Part shown: one piece after another, positions 16,301 to 24,940 of the stretch | How positions within the stretch are numbered: the first letter of the stretch is position 1 | Layout: each line of letters begins with the position of its first letter | From: Geodermatophilus pulveris | GTDB taxonomy: Bacteria; Actinomycetota; Actinomycetes; Mycobacteriales; Geodermatophilaceae | DNA length: 64,000 nucleotides | Direction of reading: 5' to 3' | Assembly: GCF_900188375.1 (NCBI RefSeq) | Contig: NZ_FZOO01000002.1 | Location: 1 to 64,000, forward strand | Translations under genes and position numbers: made by a program | The notes under the pieces: model-generated | Databases searched by the model: none | The model's input: the letters and a program-made list of their open reading frames with translations, nothing else | What the model was told of the DNA's origin: nothing

Positions 16301-18007
16301 TCACCCGCCGGAGACCTTCCACGAGACGCGTGAGAAGGCGACCGAGCCGCTGTTGCCGCTGCTGCGCAGGTGCACTTGCACCGCCTCGGCTTCCGCAGGC
16401 GGCGCCCCTCCGACGATCAGCCAGTGCCACTCGTCGGCACCCGACGGCAACGGGTAACTGCTGGTGTTGGCCAGCCACTCCCCGTCGCCGTCAAACCAGC
16501 TGAGCGTCACGTCATTGACTCCGGTGACGTCGGCACCGCGCGCCTGCACGCTCACCGTCCACCGCTGCCCCGGGCGGACCGGCTGCGCGGGCACCGTGTA
16601 CCAGGAGGTGACGCCGTCGCGCTGGGCTCGGGTCCCCGTGAACACCAGCGCGTTGTCCCCCGAGACGCCCTGTCCGCGCTTGATCCGCGCCGAACCGGTG
16701 GGCTTCCACGGCGTCCAGCCGGCGGCGTGCTGGCCGTCGCCCACCAGCAGGCTGAACCGGCCGTTGAAGGGCTGCGCGCTCAACGTGCCGGCGAAGGCGG
16801 CGGAGACGACGGCCAGCGCCGGCTTGGGGCTGCCGTCGGTGCGGAGCAGGCCGAAACCGACCTCGGCGCCGGGCAGGTCCTCCGGTACCCCACCCCGACG
16901 GAAGTCGTAGAGGGTCCACGGGGCCGCGGGCGGCAGGCCGGCCTCCCGGGCAGCGGTCTGCACGACGCGGTACCAGGCGGCCTGGTCGGCCTCGTCGAGC
17001 GCCCGGCCGGGGGAGCCCGGCCCCTCCGGCCGGCTGGACAGCCCTGCCTCACCGACGATCAACGGCGCGGGGGCGACGGCCGCCGCAGCCCGGCGGAAGG
17101 TGCTGTACGCCAGGCCCGGGTCGCCGTAGTAGTGCAGGCTGAACAGGTCGGGCGGCGCGCCGGTGAGGGCCTCTCGCAGGGTCGCCAGGCCGTCGACACC
17201 GAGCCGGCCGCTGGTGGAGACGGTGACCGGCGTGGTCGGCAGCAGGTCGTGCAACAGCCCGATCTGGTCGCGGGCCCAGGCCATGGCCTGCGGGTTGGAC
17301 GGATCGATCTCGTTCTGGACCTCCACCACGGCGATCCGCGGGTCCTCGCCCGATGCGGACAGCAGGGACGCCGTCCACGTGCGGCTGCCCTCGAGGTCGG
17401 CGTAGTCGCTCCAGTAGTCGAACAGGGTCAGCTGCACGTGCAGGCCGTGTCGTGAGGCGAGGTGCAGCGCCGTCTCCAGCCGGTCGCGCATGCCCGGCTC
17501 GACCGCCGGGAAACCGAAGGCCGAGGGGAAGACGATGAGGCGGACCATCTCCGCGCCGGTGTCGGCGATTCGGTGCAGGTCCCGGTCGAGGACCTCCTCG
17601 GACCACTCGGTCCACATGCGCTCCCACGGGGAGCCCGAGGGGTAGTAGTTCACCAGCCGCAGCGAGGCGGCCACGTGCGCCGCGTTCTCCTGTCGCACCG
17701 CAGCGATCGGTGGCACCCCGGCCGGACCGAGGGGGAGGGTCGGCGCCCGGCCTTGTTCAGCGACGTGCCGCTCGACCCTCGAGGTGCCCCGGGCCCCCAT
17801 GAGGTCTCCAGGGAGCAGGGCGAACAGGGTGGTCAGCACGGTCAGCAAGGCCAGCAGGGCCGCCATCGGCGGGTGAGGAACAAGACCTCGCGCAGGAGGC
17901 GGCGCCCCCGGGAGGGCGGCCGTCGCGGCGCTCACCGCGGCGTCCGAGGAGCCGGGGAGTCCGCCATACGACCGTGCGCTGCCGGGTCGTGTGGGGTCGC
18001 TTCCCAA
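16301..18007 (-). CDS. Membrane-anchored GH5/clan-A-like glycoside hydrolase with C-terminal carbohydrate-binding module
   Basis: 568 residues. A cytosolic leader of about 47 residues, one membrane helix (MAALLALLTVLTTLFALLPG, an alternative start), then a TIM-barrel with the two clan-A glutamates: VVEVQNEIDPSN (acid/base, residue about 240) and PLIVGEAGLSSRP (nucleophile, about 320). The last ~150 residues (FNGRFSLLVGD...FSRVSWKVSGG) form a beta-sandwich typical of CBM4/9-like modules. It likely trims or releases an exported glycan outside the cell. The first 20 codons overlap the region antisense to the upstream sequence of the GT2 gene; the two are divergent. Specificity unknown. Confidence 0.72.
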   Translation of the reverse strand: MGSDPTRPGSARSYGGLPGSSDAAVSAATAALPGAPPPARGLVPHPPMAALLALLTVLTTLFALLPGDLMGARGTSRVERHVAEQGRAPTLPLGPAGVPPIAAVRQENAAHVAASLRLVNYYPSGSPWERMWTEWSEEVLDRDLHRIADTGAEMVRLIVFPSAFGFPAVEPGMRDRLETALHLASRHGLHVQLTLFDYWSDYADLEGSRTWTASLLSASGEDPRIAVVEVQNEIDPSNPQAMAWARDQIGLLHDLLPTTPVTVSTSGRLGVDGLATLREALTGAPPDLFSLHYYGDPGLAYSTFRRAAAAVAPAPLIVGEAGLSSRPEGPGSPGRALDEADQAAWYRVVQTAAREAGLPPAAPWTLYDFRRGGVPEDLPGAEVGFGLLRTDGSPKPALAVVSAAFAGTLSAQPFNGRFSLLVGDGQHAAGWTPWKPTGSARIKRGQGVSGDNALVFTGTRAQRDGVTSWYTVPAQPVRPGQRWTVSVQARGADVTGVNDVTLSWFDGDGEWLANTSSYPLPSGADEWHWLIVGGAPPAEAEAVQVHLRSSGNSGSVAFSRVSWKVSGG

Positions 18008-18171
18008 AGGAGTCGGACGCTCCTACGGTCCTGCAGGTCCCCCTCGTCGGGGACGGCCCACCAGGGCGTCCGTCGCCCCGCCCGGAACCCCGACCGCCGG
18101 GGTGGGCGGGGGACGGGTGGACACGACGACGCCCGGCCCAGCCGAAGTCCTGCACCCCCCGGAGCTCCGCC

Positions 18172-19089
18172 ATGACCCTGCCGACCTCCCGTGCACCGTC
18201 CGCCCCGACCCCCGGCGAGGCGATCCGCCTCTCCGTCGTCATGCCCGTGCTGAACGAGGAGCGCACCTTGCGGCTCGCGCTCAACCGGCTCGTGCACACC
18301 GATCTCCCGTGTCCGCTGGAGGTGATCGTCGTCGACGACGGCAGCACCGACGGCACCTGGGACCTGCTGACCGCGTTCCGGTGCGCGCACGGGGAGGTCG
18401 TCCTCTGCCGGCACGAGCGCAACCGCGGCAAGGGTGCCGCCGTCCTCACCGGGCTGGACGTCGCCACCGGCACGCACGCGCTGGTCTTCGACGCCGACCT
18501 CGAGTACGACCCCGAGGACATCCGCCGCATGCTGCAGCCGGTGATCGAGGGGCGGGCCGCCACCGTCTACGGCACGCGGCTCTTCGGCCGGGACACCGTC
18601 TACCAGTCCTTCTGGTTCGCCTTGGGCAACCGGGCGACGACGCTGGCCGCCAACGTCCTCTACGACGCGGCGATCAGCGACCTGCACACGTGCCTGAAGC
18701 TGCTGCCCCTGCCGCTGCTGCGCAGCCTGGACCTCGACGAGCAGGGCTTCGGCCTGGACACCCAGATCACCGCGCGGATGCTGATGAGCGGCGTCCGCCC
18801 GTACGAGGTGCCCATCAGCTACAACAGCCGCACCCGTGAGGAGGGCAAGAAGATCGGCTGGAAGCACGGGGTCGAGTCGATCGCCATCCTGCGCCGGGAG
18901 CGAGCCGCCGCCCGCCGCCGGCCCACCTGGATGCAGGTCAGCCGGGACGTCGCCCGGTTCCAGCGAGGGCAAGCCGTTGAGCGGCTGATCGCCATGGAGG
19001 AGGCGCGCATCGCCGCCCGCCTGGTCGCGCGGCTCGCCGGGGCCGACCCGCGGGTCGACGTCGTGGCCCGGGCCGAGGCCGGCGCCTGA
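18172..19089 (+). CDS. GT2 glycosyltransferase (dolichol/undecaprenyl-phosphate sugar synthase-like)
   Basis: 305 residues, ATG 18172 with GGAG about eight bases upstream. GT-A fold motifs: IRLSVVMPVLNEERTLRLAL, VIVVDDGSTDGTWDLL, NRGKGAAVLTGLDVATG and VFDADLEYDPEDIRRM (the DxD metal site, here DADLEYD). This order is typical of GT2 enzymes that transfer sugar to polyprenyl phosphate or start a glycan. The C-terminal ~100 residues are a soluble Arg-rich tail with no membrane helices. It stands alone on this strand: a long hairpin follows 23 bases after the stop, and the next gene runs the other way. Confidence 0.84.
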   Translation: MTLPTSRAPSAPTPGEAIRLSVVMPVLNEERTLRLALNRLVHTDLPCPLEVIVVDDGSTDGTWDLLTAFRCAHGEVVLCRHERNRGKGAAVLTGLDVATGTHALVFDADLEYDPEDIRRMLQPVIEGRAATVYGTRLFGRDTVYQSFWFALGNRATTLAANVLYDAAISDLHTCLKLLPLPLLRSLDLDEQGFGLDTQITARMLMSGVRPYEVPISYNSRTREEGKKIGWKHGVESIAILRRERAAARRRPTWMQVSRDVARFQRGQAVERLIAMEEARIAARLVARLAGADPRVDVVARAEAGA

Positions 19090-19112
19090 GCGCACGGTGT
19101 CGGACCCAGTGG

Positions 19113-19148
19113 CGGTCCCGGGTGCACATCTGCGGGCACCCGGGACCG
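19113..19148 (+). terminator. Hairpin terminator candidate after the GT2 gene
   Basis: Perfect 13-bp stem (19113-19125 with 19136-19148, arm cggtcccgggtgc) and a 10-nt loop, extendable by a G-T and a G-C pair. It begins 23 bases after the GT2 stop. No U-tract follows, which is common in high-GC actinobacteria. The remaining gap to 19381 contains no gene I can support. Confidence 0.6.
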
Positions 19149-19381
19149 TCACAGGCGGCCGCGGCATCGGGATCAGGGACGCCGCGACCAGGGGCGCCGG
19201 GACCCGGGGGGAGATCCCGGCTGCCCCCGATCGGGGACAGCTGATGGGCGGAGGGGCCCCCACGCAGTCGGCAACCGGGAGTCCGGGGTCTGGCTCGGCA
19301 CACCCAGGAGACGTGCGCCACCGCCGGTTACCACGGCACTCCCCGGGCCGGCCCGACGAGGCGGTCGGTGCCGGCCTGCCG

Positions 19382-20689
19382 TCAGCAGTGCGGTGCGACG
19401 GCTGCGTACAGGTCGTGCAGTCGCACCGGGTAGGGGTGGCGGACCTCGTGAGCGGGCACGTCGGCGAGGGCGCGGGTGAGCAGGAGCAGCTCCCGTTCGC
19501 GCGCCGTCTCCAGCAGCGGGTTGACGCGGTCGGGAAAGGCGTAGCGGAACTCCTGGTAGGCGGTGGTCAGTGCCGCTCGCTCGAAGGCCTGCGAGCTCAC
19601 CATGCGCCGCGCGACCTCTCCCGCGCCCGGCGGCACGACCTGGGTGCCGCCCTCCCGGCCCACGACGGGCAGGATGACCCGGTCGAGCGGAGCCCGACCC
19701 CGCCGCACGCGGGAGCCGAACAGCAGCGTCGGGTCGACGGGGCCCACACCCTGCCAGCGCCATGCACCGTCCGTTGCGAGCCTGTGCAGCGCGGGCACCG
19801 GCCGCGTACGCAGGCCGTCCAGTCCCGGGACGGCGCGGTACAGCCGCTGGTACAGCCGCCAGGCCCGCAGCCGGGCCCGCTGCTGCGGCTCGATCCGGGC
19901 CCTGTACTGCGGCAGCTGGCGGAGGTGCCAGTCCCAGATGCGGGCGATGCCCGAGCAGCCGTACATGCCCGGCGGGTCGCGGCGGACGACCGTCCACTCG
20001 TCGGAGACGTAGTCGGCTTCCGCCGCCATGAGGGGCAGGAGGGTCTCGGTCTTTCCGCCCTTCTGCCACCCCGTGACCAGGACGCCCCGGCCGCGGAACA
20101 CGAACGACGCCGCGTGCAGGAGCACGTGGTCCCGACGCAGGAGGTGGAGGCCGAGGATCGGGATGAGCAGCGGAACGCGGTCGATGCCGCGTTCGCACAC
20201 GATCTCGTCGCTGTCACCGAGCCGGTCGACATCCACCCGCGCCCGTCGGCCCCGAGCGTCGAGCAGGTAGAAGTGCTCGTCGTCGAAGCCGACTCTCTGC
20301 AGGCCGAGCAGGCGCAGCGACCCGGTGACCGACAGCTCGTCGGTGAACCGGACGGTGACGTCCGGCTTGCCCTCCGGCGGGCGAGCCGGTGCCCCGAGCT
20401 CGTGCACCACGGCCTCCCGCACTCGTGTGGGAGCGCCGTGCAATCGGATCCGGACGAGGCCGTGCACGTCGTGGTCCGTGGCGTCGTGGTCTGTGGCGTC
20501 GTGGTCTGTGGCGTCGTGGTCTGTGGCGTCGTGGTCTGTGGCGTCGTGGTCTGTGGCGTCGTGGTCTGTGGCGTCGTGGTCTGTGGCGTCGTGGTCTGTG
20601 GCGTCGTGGTCTGTGGCGTCGTGGTCTGTGGCGTCGTGGGCCGTGGCGTCGCCACGGACGTCGGAGGCGGGGATCAGGGGTTCCGGCAT
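19382..20689 (-). CDS. HPr-kinase-like ATP-binding protein with 5-residue tandem repeats
   Basis: 435 residues from ATG 20689. A GTG start at 20767 would add 26 residues but lies only 11 bp from the divergent flippase start and lacks a ribosome site. An N-terminal tract repeats A-T-D-H-D about twelve times (residues about 14-75). The body has an HprK-like P-loop, LHAASFVFRGRGVLVTGWQKGGKTE (Walker A GWQKGGKT near residue 220), followed by ADYVSDEWTVV as a probable Walker B. HprK-like proteins phosphorylate serine or other hydroxyls; in glycan loci their substrates are mostly unknown. No transmembrane segment. The His/Asp-rich repeats might bind divalent metal, which is inference. Confidence 0.65.
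   Translation of the reverse strand: MPEPLIPASDVRGDATAHDATDHDATDHDATDHDATDHDATDHDATDHDATDHDATDHDATDHDATDHDATDHDVHGLVRIRLHGAPTRVREAVVHELGAPARPPEGKPDVTVRFTDELSVTGSLRLLGLQRVGFDDEHFYLLDARGRRARVDVDRLGDSDEIVCERGIDRVPLLIPILGLHLLRRDHVLLHAASFVFRGRGVLVTGWQKGGKTETLLPLMAAEADYVSDEWTVVRRDPPGMYGCSGIARIWDWHLRQLPQYRARIEPQQRARLRAWRLYQRLYRAVPGLDGLRTRPVPALHRLATDGAWRWQGVGPVDPTLLFGSRVRRGRAPLDRVILPVVGREGGTQVVPPGAGEVARRMVSSQAFERAALTTAYQEFRYAFPDRVNPLLETARERELLLLTRALADVPAHEVRHPYPVRLHDLYAAVAPHC
20468..20647. repeat. 12 x 15-bp in-frame tandem repeat (VNTR)
   Basis: Period-15 array with unit gtcgtggtctgtggc; ten central units are identical, and the first and last differ by one or two bases. It lies inside the HprK-like gene and each unit encodes five residues on the minus strand (A-T-D-H-D), so copy-number change would alter protein length without a frameshift. 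No spacer sequence is present, so this is not a CRISPR array. Confidence 0.93.
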
Positions 20690-20778
20690 CGCATCCCATC
20701 CGTCGGCGGCCGGGGACGGCTCGCACCGGTCCCCGGCGGGAGTGGTCCGCCCGGCCTCGGCCGACACGAGGACCGATC

Positions 20779-22041
20779 GTGACCCCGGGCCGGCTCAGGA
20801 GCTCGGCGGCGCGGGTCTGGGCGGTGGGCTTCTACCGCAACAGCGTCCTGATCCTGGCCACGCAGGCGGTCACGTCCGCAGTCGGCTACCTGTTCTGGGC
20901 GCTGTCGGCCCGGGATGCCGGACCGGCGGCGACCGGCCTCGGCGGCAGCCTGCTGAGCGCCGTCAGCGCAACTCACCTGGTGACCAGCACGGGGATCGTC
21001 GTGGGCACCCTCCGGCTGCTGGCCGAGGCGACCGACGCGCGGGTTCGTCGCGCGGAGGCCGTGCGCGCCGGCGTCGCCACCGCTCTGCTCTCGGTGGTCG
21101 GGGGGCTGCTCCTCACCACCGTCGTCCCCCGGCTGGTGCAGTCCCTGGCGCCGGCCGCCGAACCGTCCCTGGCCATCGCCCTCGTCGTCTCGGTGGTCGC
21201 CACGAGCACCGGGTTGGCGCTGGACGCCGTGGCCCTGGCCGTGGGCCGGACGCCGATCATGCTCGTCCGCGGCGCCGTCATGAGCACGGGCCGGTTGCTG
21301 GTCTTCCTGCTGCCGGGGCAGACGTCGCTGCACGACCTGATCTGGTCCTACGCCCTCGCGACGGTGGCGGCAGACCTGCTCGCCCTGGCGCTGCTGCGCC
21401 CCCGGGAGAGCCTGCGGCACGTGCCTCGGGCCCTGCCCGAGGTGTGGGACAGGCGTCGCTACTTCCTGGGGTACCACCTGACCGCCCTTGGCGGAGCGGG
21501 AGCGGTGTACCTGCTCCCGGTCGTGGTCCTCACGCAGCTGGGCCCGGTGCAAGCGGGCTACTTCTACCCAACCTGGCTGCTGGGCGGTCTGTTCTTCACC
21601 ATCAGCCCGGCGGTGGCCAACGCCTACCTGGCCCGGAGCGCCGCGCCGGGAGAGCCGTTGCACGCCCAGGTCCGGCAGGCCGTCGTGCTGATAGGCGCCC
21701 TGCTGTCCCTGCCGCTGCTCGTCGTGGCCGTGGCGCCCGACCTCGTCCTGGGCGCTCTCGGTCCCGGATACGCCGACAGGGGCCGGGTGCTGCTGTGGGT
21801 GCTGGCCGTCTCGGCCCTGCCCGACGCGGTCACCAACATCGCCGTGGCGGCGCTGCGCATCCGGCGGCGGCTGGCCGCGGCCGCGACCCTCAACGCGAGC
21901 ATGTCCGCGCTGACCCTGCTGTCGGCGTTCCCGCTGCTGGGGCTGCTCGGCATCCCTGGCGCCGGTGTGGCGTGGCTGGTGGCGCAGACCGCCGGTGCCC
22001 TCGCCGTCCCTCTGCTGCTGCGCCGGCGGGCGCGGGTGTGA
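20779..22041 (+). CDS. Wzx-like polysaccharide flippase, copy 2
   Basis: 420 residues from GTG 20779. Hydrophobic throughout (twelve to fourteen helices), with the same landmarks as copy 1 at 10830: FYRNSVLILATQAVTSAVGYLFW, GYFYPTWLLGGLFFTISPAVANAY and VLLWVLAVSALPDAVTNIAVAALRIR. Expected to flip a lipid-linked oligosaccharide. It is divergent from the HprK-like gene, with a gap of about 90 bp to that gene's ATG, which must hold both promoters. It converges with the APH-like gene, whose stop is 15 bp away. Divergence from copy 1 is scattered along the length, so it is an old duplication or independent acquisition. Confidence 0.82.
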   Translation: MTPGRLRSSAARVWAVGFYRNSVLILATQAVTSAVGYLFWALSARDAGPAATGLGGSLLSAVSATHLVTSTGIVVGTLRLLAEATDARVRRAEAVRAGVATALLSVVGGLLLTTVVPRLVQSLAPAAEPSLAIALVVSVVATSTGLALDAVALAVGRTPIMLVRGAVMSTGRLLVFLLPGQTSLHDLIWSYALATVAADLLALALLRPRESLRHVPRALPEVWDRRRYFLGYHLTALGGAGAVYLLPVVVLTQLGPVQAGYFYPTWLLGGLFFTISPAVANAYLARSAAPGEPLHAQVRQAVVLIGALLSLPLLVVAVAPDLVLGALGPGYADRGRVLLWVLAVSALPDAVTNIAVAALRIRRRLAAAATLNASMSALTLLSAFPLLGLLGIPGAGVAWLVAQTAGALAVPLLLRRRARV

Positions 22042-22056
22042 GGTGAGCACAGGAGG

Positions 22057-23127
22057 TCAGGTCCAGGTGGCACGGGCCAGCCGGCGAGCGCTGGCGAGCA
22101 GCAGGGACTGCAGCTGGGCGTCCACCGTCTGCAGCCGTAAGGGGAGCAGCGCGGGTCGCCCGTGCAGCCGCGCCAGCTGGCGCAGCCGCAGCCAGCGCCC
22201 GGCCAGCTGCTGCAGGAGGCGCAGCTCGAACACCGGTGCGCACACCCCGGAGCCGTAGCACTCCAGGAAGCGGCCGACCAGCGGGCGGTGCAGTCGCAGG
22301 CGCTCGGGCAGGACCGCGTCGACCAGGAAGGGCACCGACCCGGTGGTGAAGGCGACGAAACGCGCCAGATCCTCCTCCGGCGCTCCCGTCCCCTGCAGGT
22401 CGATGTCGATCCCGACGACGGTCCGGCCCTCGGGGAGCAGGACGTTGGCCGGCGTGCAGTCGCCGTGCAGCCACACCTGGCACGTCGTCACGGTCCTGGA
22501 GGGCACGGCGGCCAGGGTCCGGGCCACGGCGGGTGGCACCGGCAGCCCGGCCGGGGCGAGCCGCTGCTGCAGGCGGACCCGCACCCGTCCGGCCTCCTGC
22601 GCCAGGTCGAGCGTTCGGGCGGGCAGCGCTTCGAGCTCGTGCAGGCCGCGGAGGAAGACGGCCGCCCGGCCGACACCGTCCAGCAGCGCCGCGGGCGAGA
22701 GCACCGAGCGGGTGTGCAGCAGGTCCGACACCGCGGGCCCGGGGACGTAGGCGGTGGCGAACCCCTCGAGTTCGGGGAGCAGGGCCACGGGCGTCGGGAC
22801 GCGGGCCGGCCCGCCGCGTGCTGTGAAGTGTCCCGCCAGCCGCAGCAGCCCGGCGAACTCCCGTGCGGCGGCCAGCGGACTGGCGACGTCGTCCTGCGTC
22901 CAGTTCGTGCGCGGTTGCTTGACCACCCAGCGGCACAGTCCCGGCCGGTCGGCCGTGCCGAGGAAGTGGACGGTGGAGCGTGCCTGCGCGCGAGCCGACC
23001 AGACGGGGACGCACGAGCCCGCCGGCAGGCCGAGTCGGTCCGCGAGGACCGCGGCCACATCGACCGACGGCGTCACGGGCGGCCAGCGCTCGACCAGCCG
23101 CGGCGCCCAGGAGGGCAGGCTCCTCAC
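22057..23127 (-). CDS. Aminoglycoside-phosphotransferase-like (APH) kinase
   Basis: 356 residues; GTG 23127 overlaps the upstream stop (GTGA). APH-fold motifs: Brenner-type catalytic loop VTTCQVWLHGDCTPANVLL (HGDxxxxN) and the DFG-equivalent VVGIDIDLQGTGAPEEDLARF. The N-lobe (CRWVVKQPRTNWTQDDVASPLAAAREF) has a lysine suited to ATP binding. It is a small-molecule or sugar kinase of the choline/fructosamine/APH superfamily rather than a resistance gene, judged by context: it is the last gene of a three-gene leftward operon (WhiB, nucleotidyltransferase-kinase, APH) inside a glycan locus. Substrate unknown. Confidence 0.72.
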   Translation of the reverse strand: MRSLPSWAPRLVERWPPVTPSVDVAAVLADRLGLPAGSCVPVWSARAQARSTVHFLGTADRPGLCRWVVKQPRTNWTQDDVASPLAAAREFAGLLRLAGHFTARGGPARVPTPVALLPELEGFATAYVPGPAVSDLLHTRSVLSPAALLDGVGRAAVFLRGLHELEALPARTLDLAQEAGRVRVRLQQRLAPAGLPVPPAVARTLAAVPSRTVTTCQVWLHGDCTPANVLLPEGRTVVGIDIDLQGTGAPEEDLARFVAFTTGSVPFLVDAVLPERLRLHRPLVGRFLECYGSGVCAPVFELRLLQQLAGRWLRLRQLARLHGRPALLPLRLQTVDAQLQSLLLASARRLARATWT

Positions 23128-24449
23128 AGCGCGCGCCACACGTCTCGCAGGATCCGGCGGTGCAGGTCGTCGGCTGGGCGCCGACCGTCGAGGCGCCGGA
23201 GGCCGAACCGCGGCACGTGACCCTCGTACAGCTGGGCCATGCACTCCAGCTCCCGCGGACCCCAGTGCTCCTGCCGCCGGGCATGGGAGACCTCGCCGGG
23301 CACGGCCAGCAGGAACCCGACGGCGGGTCTGGGCGCCAGCAGGCGGAACAGCGCCCGCTCGAACCGGACGTCGAGCCGGCGCTCGTGGCCGAAGAAGTAG
23401 TCCAGCTTGACCGCGGTGTCGGGGCTGAACCGGTCGAACAGCAGCACCTGCGTCCGGGACCGCGGCCGCAGGGTCAGCCACCACAGCTGCAGGGCGTTGA
23501 AGGCGGCGGCGAGGCCGACCCACAGGTGCGGTGCCATCGTGCCGGTGCGGCACCCAGGGGGGACGAAGGGGTCGAGCGGCTGCGCCCGCAGTTCCCGTCG
23601 GCCGGCCGGCGTCCAGGCGCGCCGGTCCAGCAACGAGCAGATGCCGTACAGCTTCCGGCTGGTCGCGAAGCCCGCCCACTGATCGGTGCTGGGCACGCCG
23701 AGTTGGGTCAGGGCCTCCCGCAGCCGCCGCACCTGGGTGCTCTTGCCCGACCCGTCCAGGCCCGAGAGCGACACCACGGTGGGCCGTAGGCGCCGGGGGA
23801 GGGACTCACGCACCAGGGCGGCCTTGACCCGTACCGGGTCCGGGCCCAGCAGGTAGCGGAGCACCCGGCCGGCACGGGCGGGCGGAGAGTCCACGCGGGA
23901 CCGGTGGGCAGCCCGCAGGGCCCGCAAGGCGCCTCGGAGACCGAGCTGCCGTGCGACCTCCTCGGCGGTCGTCCAGGCATCCGGGTCCCGATCGAGGACT
24001 CGGTCGACGCGGGCCCGGGTGCCCGCGCTGAGCCGGCCCCGGCGCGCGACGACGCTACGGCCGGCCAGGACGAGAACAGCCGCCGGTGAGGGCCGCGCGA
24101 GGTGGCGGAAGCACGTCAACGGCTCGGCGTCGGCGAACAGGACCGAGGGGTCCCGCCCGCCCCACCGATCCCGCTCGGCGTGCTCCACGTCGATGACGTA
24201 CGGGCCGTCCGCGTCGAAGGTCGCCCACCTGTCCTGAGACGGCACGAATCCGGAGGCGACACACCACTCGACGACCTGACGGCGCTGGGGGAGCCGGACC
24301 AGCAGGTCCAGGTCCCGGCCGAAGGGCGGGAGCGAGCCGATGACCAGCACCCGGTCGGTCAGCGCAGCGTCGACCGCGGCGGCGACCGAGAGGGCGCGGA
24401 CCGCAGCGGCCGCGGCGTCCCGGGGCTGGACGGACTGCACTTCGCTCAC
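23124..24449 (-). CDS. Nucleotidyltransferase-like / thymidylate-kinase-like two-domain protein
   Basis: 441 residues from GTG 24449, which overlaps the whiB stop (GTGA). The N-terminal domain has RVLVIGSLPPFGRDLDLLVRL (GS...D-x-D of Mnt/pol-beta nucleotidyltransferases, residues about 32-52). The C-terminal domain starts near residue 225 with VSLSGLDGSGKSTQVRRLREAL, a thymidylate-kinase-type P-loop, then VLLFDRFSPDTAVKLDYFFG and the lid-like RRQEHWG. The combination resembles kinases of polysaccharide loci that are annotated as TMP kinase but are unlikely to serve dTMP synthesis. Its partner APH-like kinase is translationally coupled. Function unresolved: phosphorylation of a sugar or glycan end group is one possibility. 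Confidence 0.65.
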   Translation of the reverse strand: MSEVQSVQPRDAAAAAVRALSVAAAVDAALTDRVLVIGSLPPFGRDLDLLVRLPQRRQVVEWCVASGFVPSQDRWATFDADGPYVIDVEHAERDRWGGRDPSVLFADAEPLTCFRHLARPSPAAVLVLAGRSVVARRGRLSAGTRARVDRVLDRDPDAWTTAEEVARQLGLRGALRALRAAHRSRVDSPPARAGRVLRYLLGPDPVRVKAALVRESLPRRLRPTVVSLSGLDGSGKSTQVRRLREALTQLGVPSTDQWAGFATSRKLYGICSLLDRRAWTPAGRRELRAQPLDPFVPPGCRTGTMAPHLWVGLAAAFNALQLWWLTLRPRSRTQVLLFDRFSPDTAVKLDYFFGHERRLDVRFERALFRLLAPRPAVGFLLAVPGEVSHARRQEHWGPRELECMAQLYEGHVPRFGLRRLDGRRPADDLHRRILRDVWRAL

Positions 24450-24814
24450 CGAGGGGAGCCCCACCGGCTGCGGCCCCGCCGCGAGGACGACCGCACGGTG
24501 TCCAGCGTCTGTCGGCGGTCCCGTTCCGAGTAGCCGCCCCAGAGGCCGTGGCTGCCCCCGCCGGTTGCCGCCTCGAAGGTCAGCGCGGTCGCCAGACAGC
24601 GCACCTGGACCGGGCAGGACGCGCAGATGCCGGTGGCCAGGTCGCGGTCGGCCGGCAGGGCCGAGAACCAGAGTTCCGGATCGCGTCCCCGGCATGCAGC
24701 CGACTGCCGCCAGTCCAACGTCGAGGACGCGGGCCCGCGGCCGCACCGGTGCCTTGGCGTGGCCGGCGGTCCGGAGCTGTTCGTGGGCGCCAGGATCACC
24801 GTGCTCGGTTCCAT
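24446..24814 (-). CDS. WhiB-family iron-sulfur transcriptional regulator
   Basis: 122 residues. Four cysteines ligate a [4Fe-4S] cluster: C41, C64, C67, C73 (C-x22-C-x2-C-x5-C, in SAACRGRDPELWF and GICASCPVQVRC). The GLWGG turn at residues 90-94 and a basic C-terminal helix (RSSSRRGRSR) complete the Wbl signature. These proteins bind the main sigma factor and sense redox or NO. It heads the leftward operon with two kinase-like genes and overlaps the second by four bases, so it may control this operon or the wider glycan locus. The 126 bp upstream (24815-24940), before the sigma-factor stop, must contain its promoter. Confidence 0.9.
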   Translation of the reverse strand: MEPSTVILAPTNSSGPPATPRHRCGRGPASSTLDWRQSAACRGRDPELWFSALPADRDLATGICASCPVQVRCLATALTFEAATGGGSHGLWGGYSERDRRQTLDTVRSSSRRGRSRWGSPR

Positions 24815-24940
24815 GGCGGGACTGCATCGTGCGTGGTCACACGGAGGAGACGGACCGATCCGTCCGGTACCACGTCACTTCACGCCGTCTCCCGGCTGCC
24901 GCGCGGTCACCGCCCGGGTCGCTCGAGGGTCGCGTGCACG

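Noticed and set aside
20468-20647. CRISPR array
   Set aside because: Units are 15 bp, abutting without spacers and in frame with a protein.
20325-22046. Long plus-strand frames across the 15-bp repeats (SWSVA and CGVVV repeat proteins)
   Set aside because: They are shadows of the HprK-like gene's tandem repeat and of the flippase; no motif or plausible start.
22057-23127. Aminoglycoside resistance gene
   Set aside because: The APH fold is shared by many small-molecule kinases; the operon context is glycan synthesis and WhiB.
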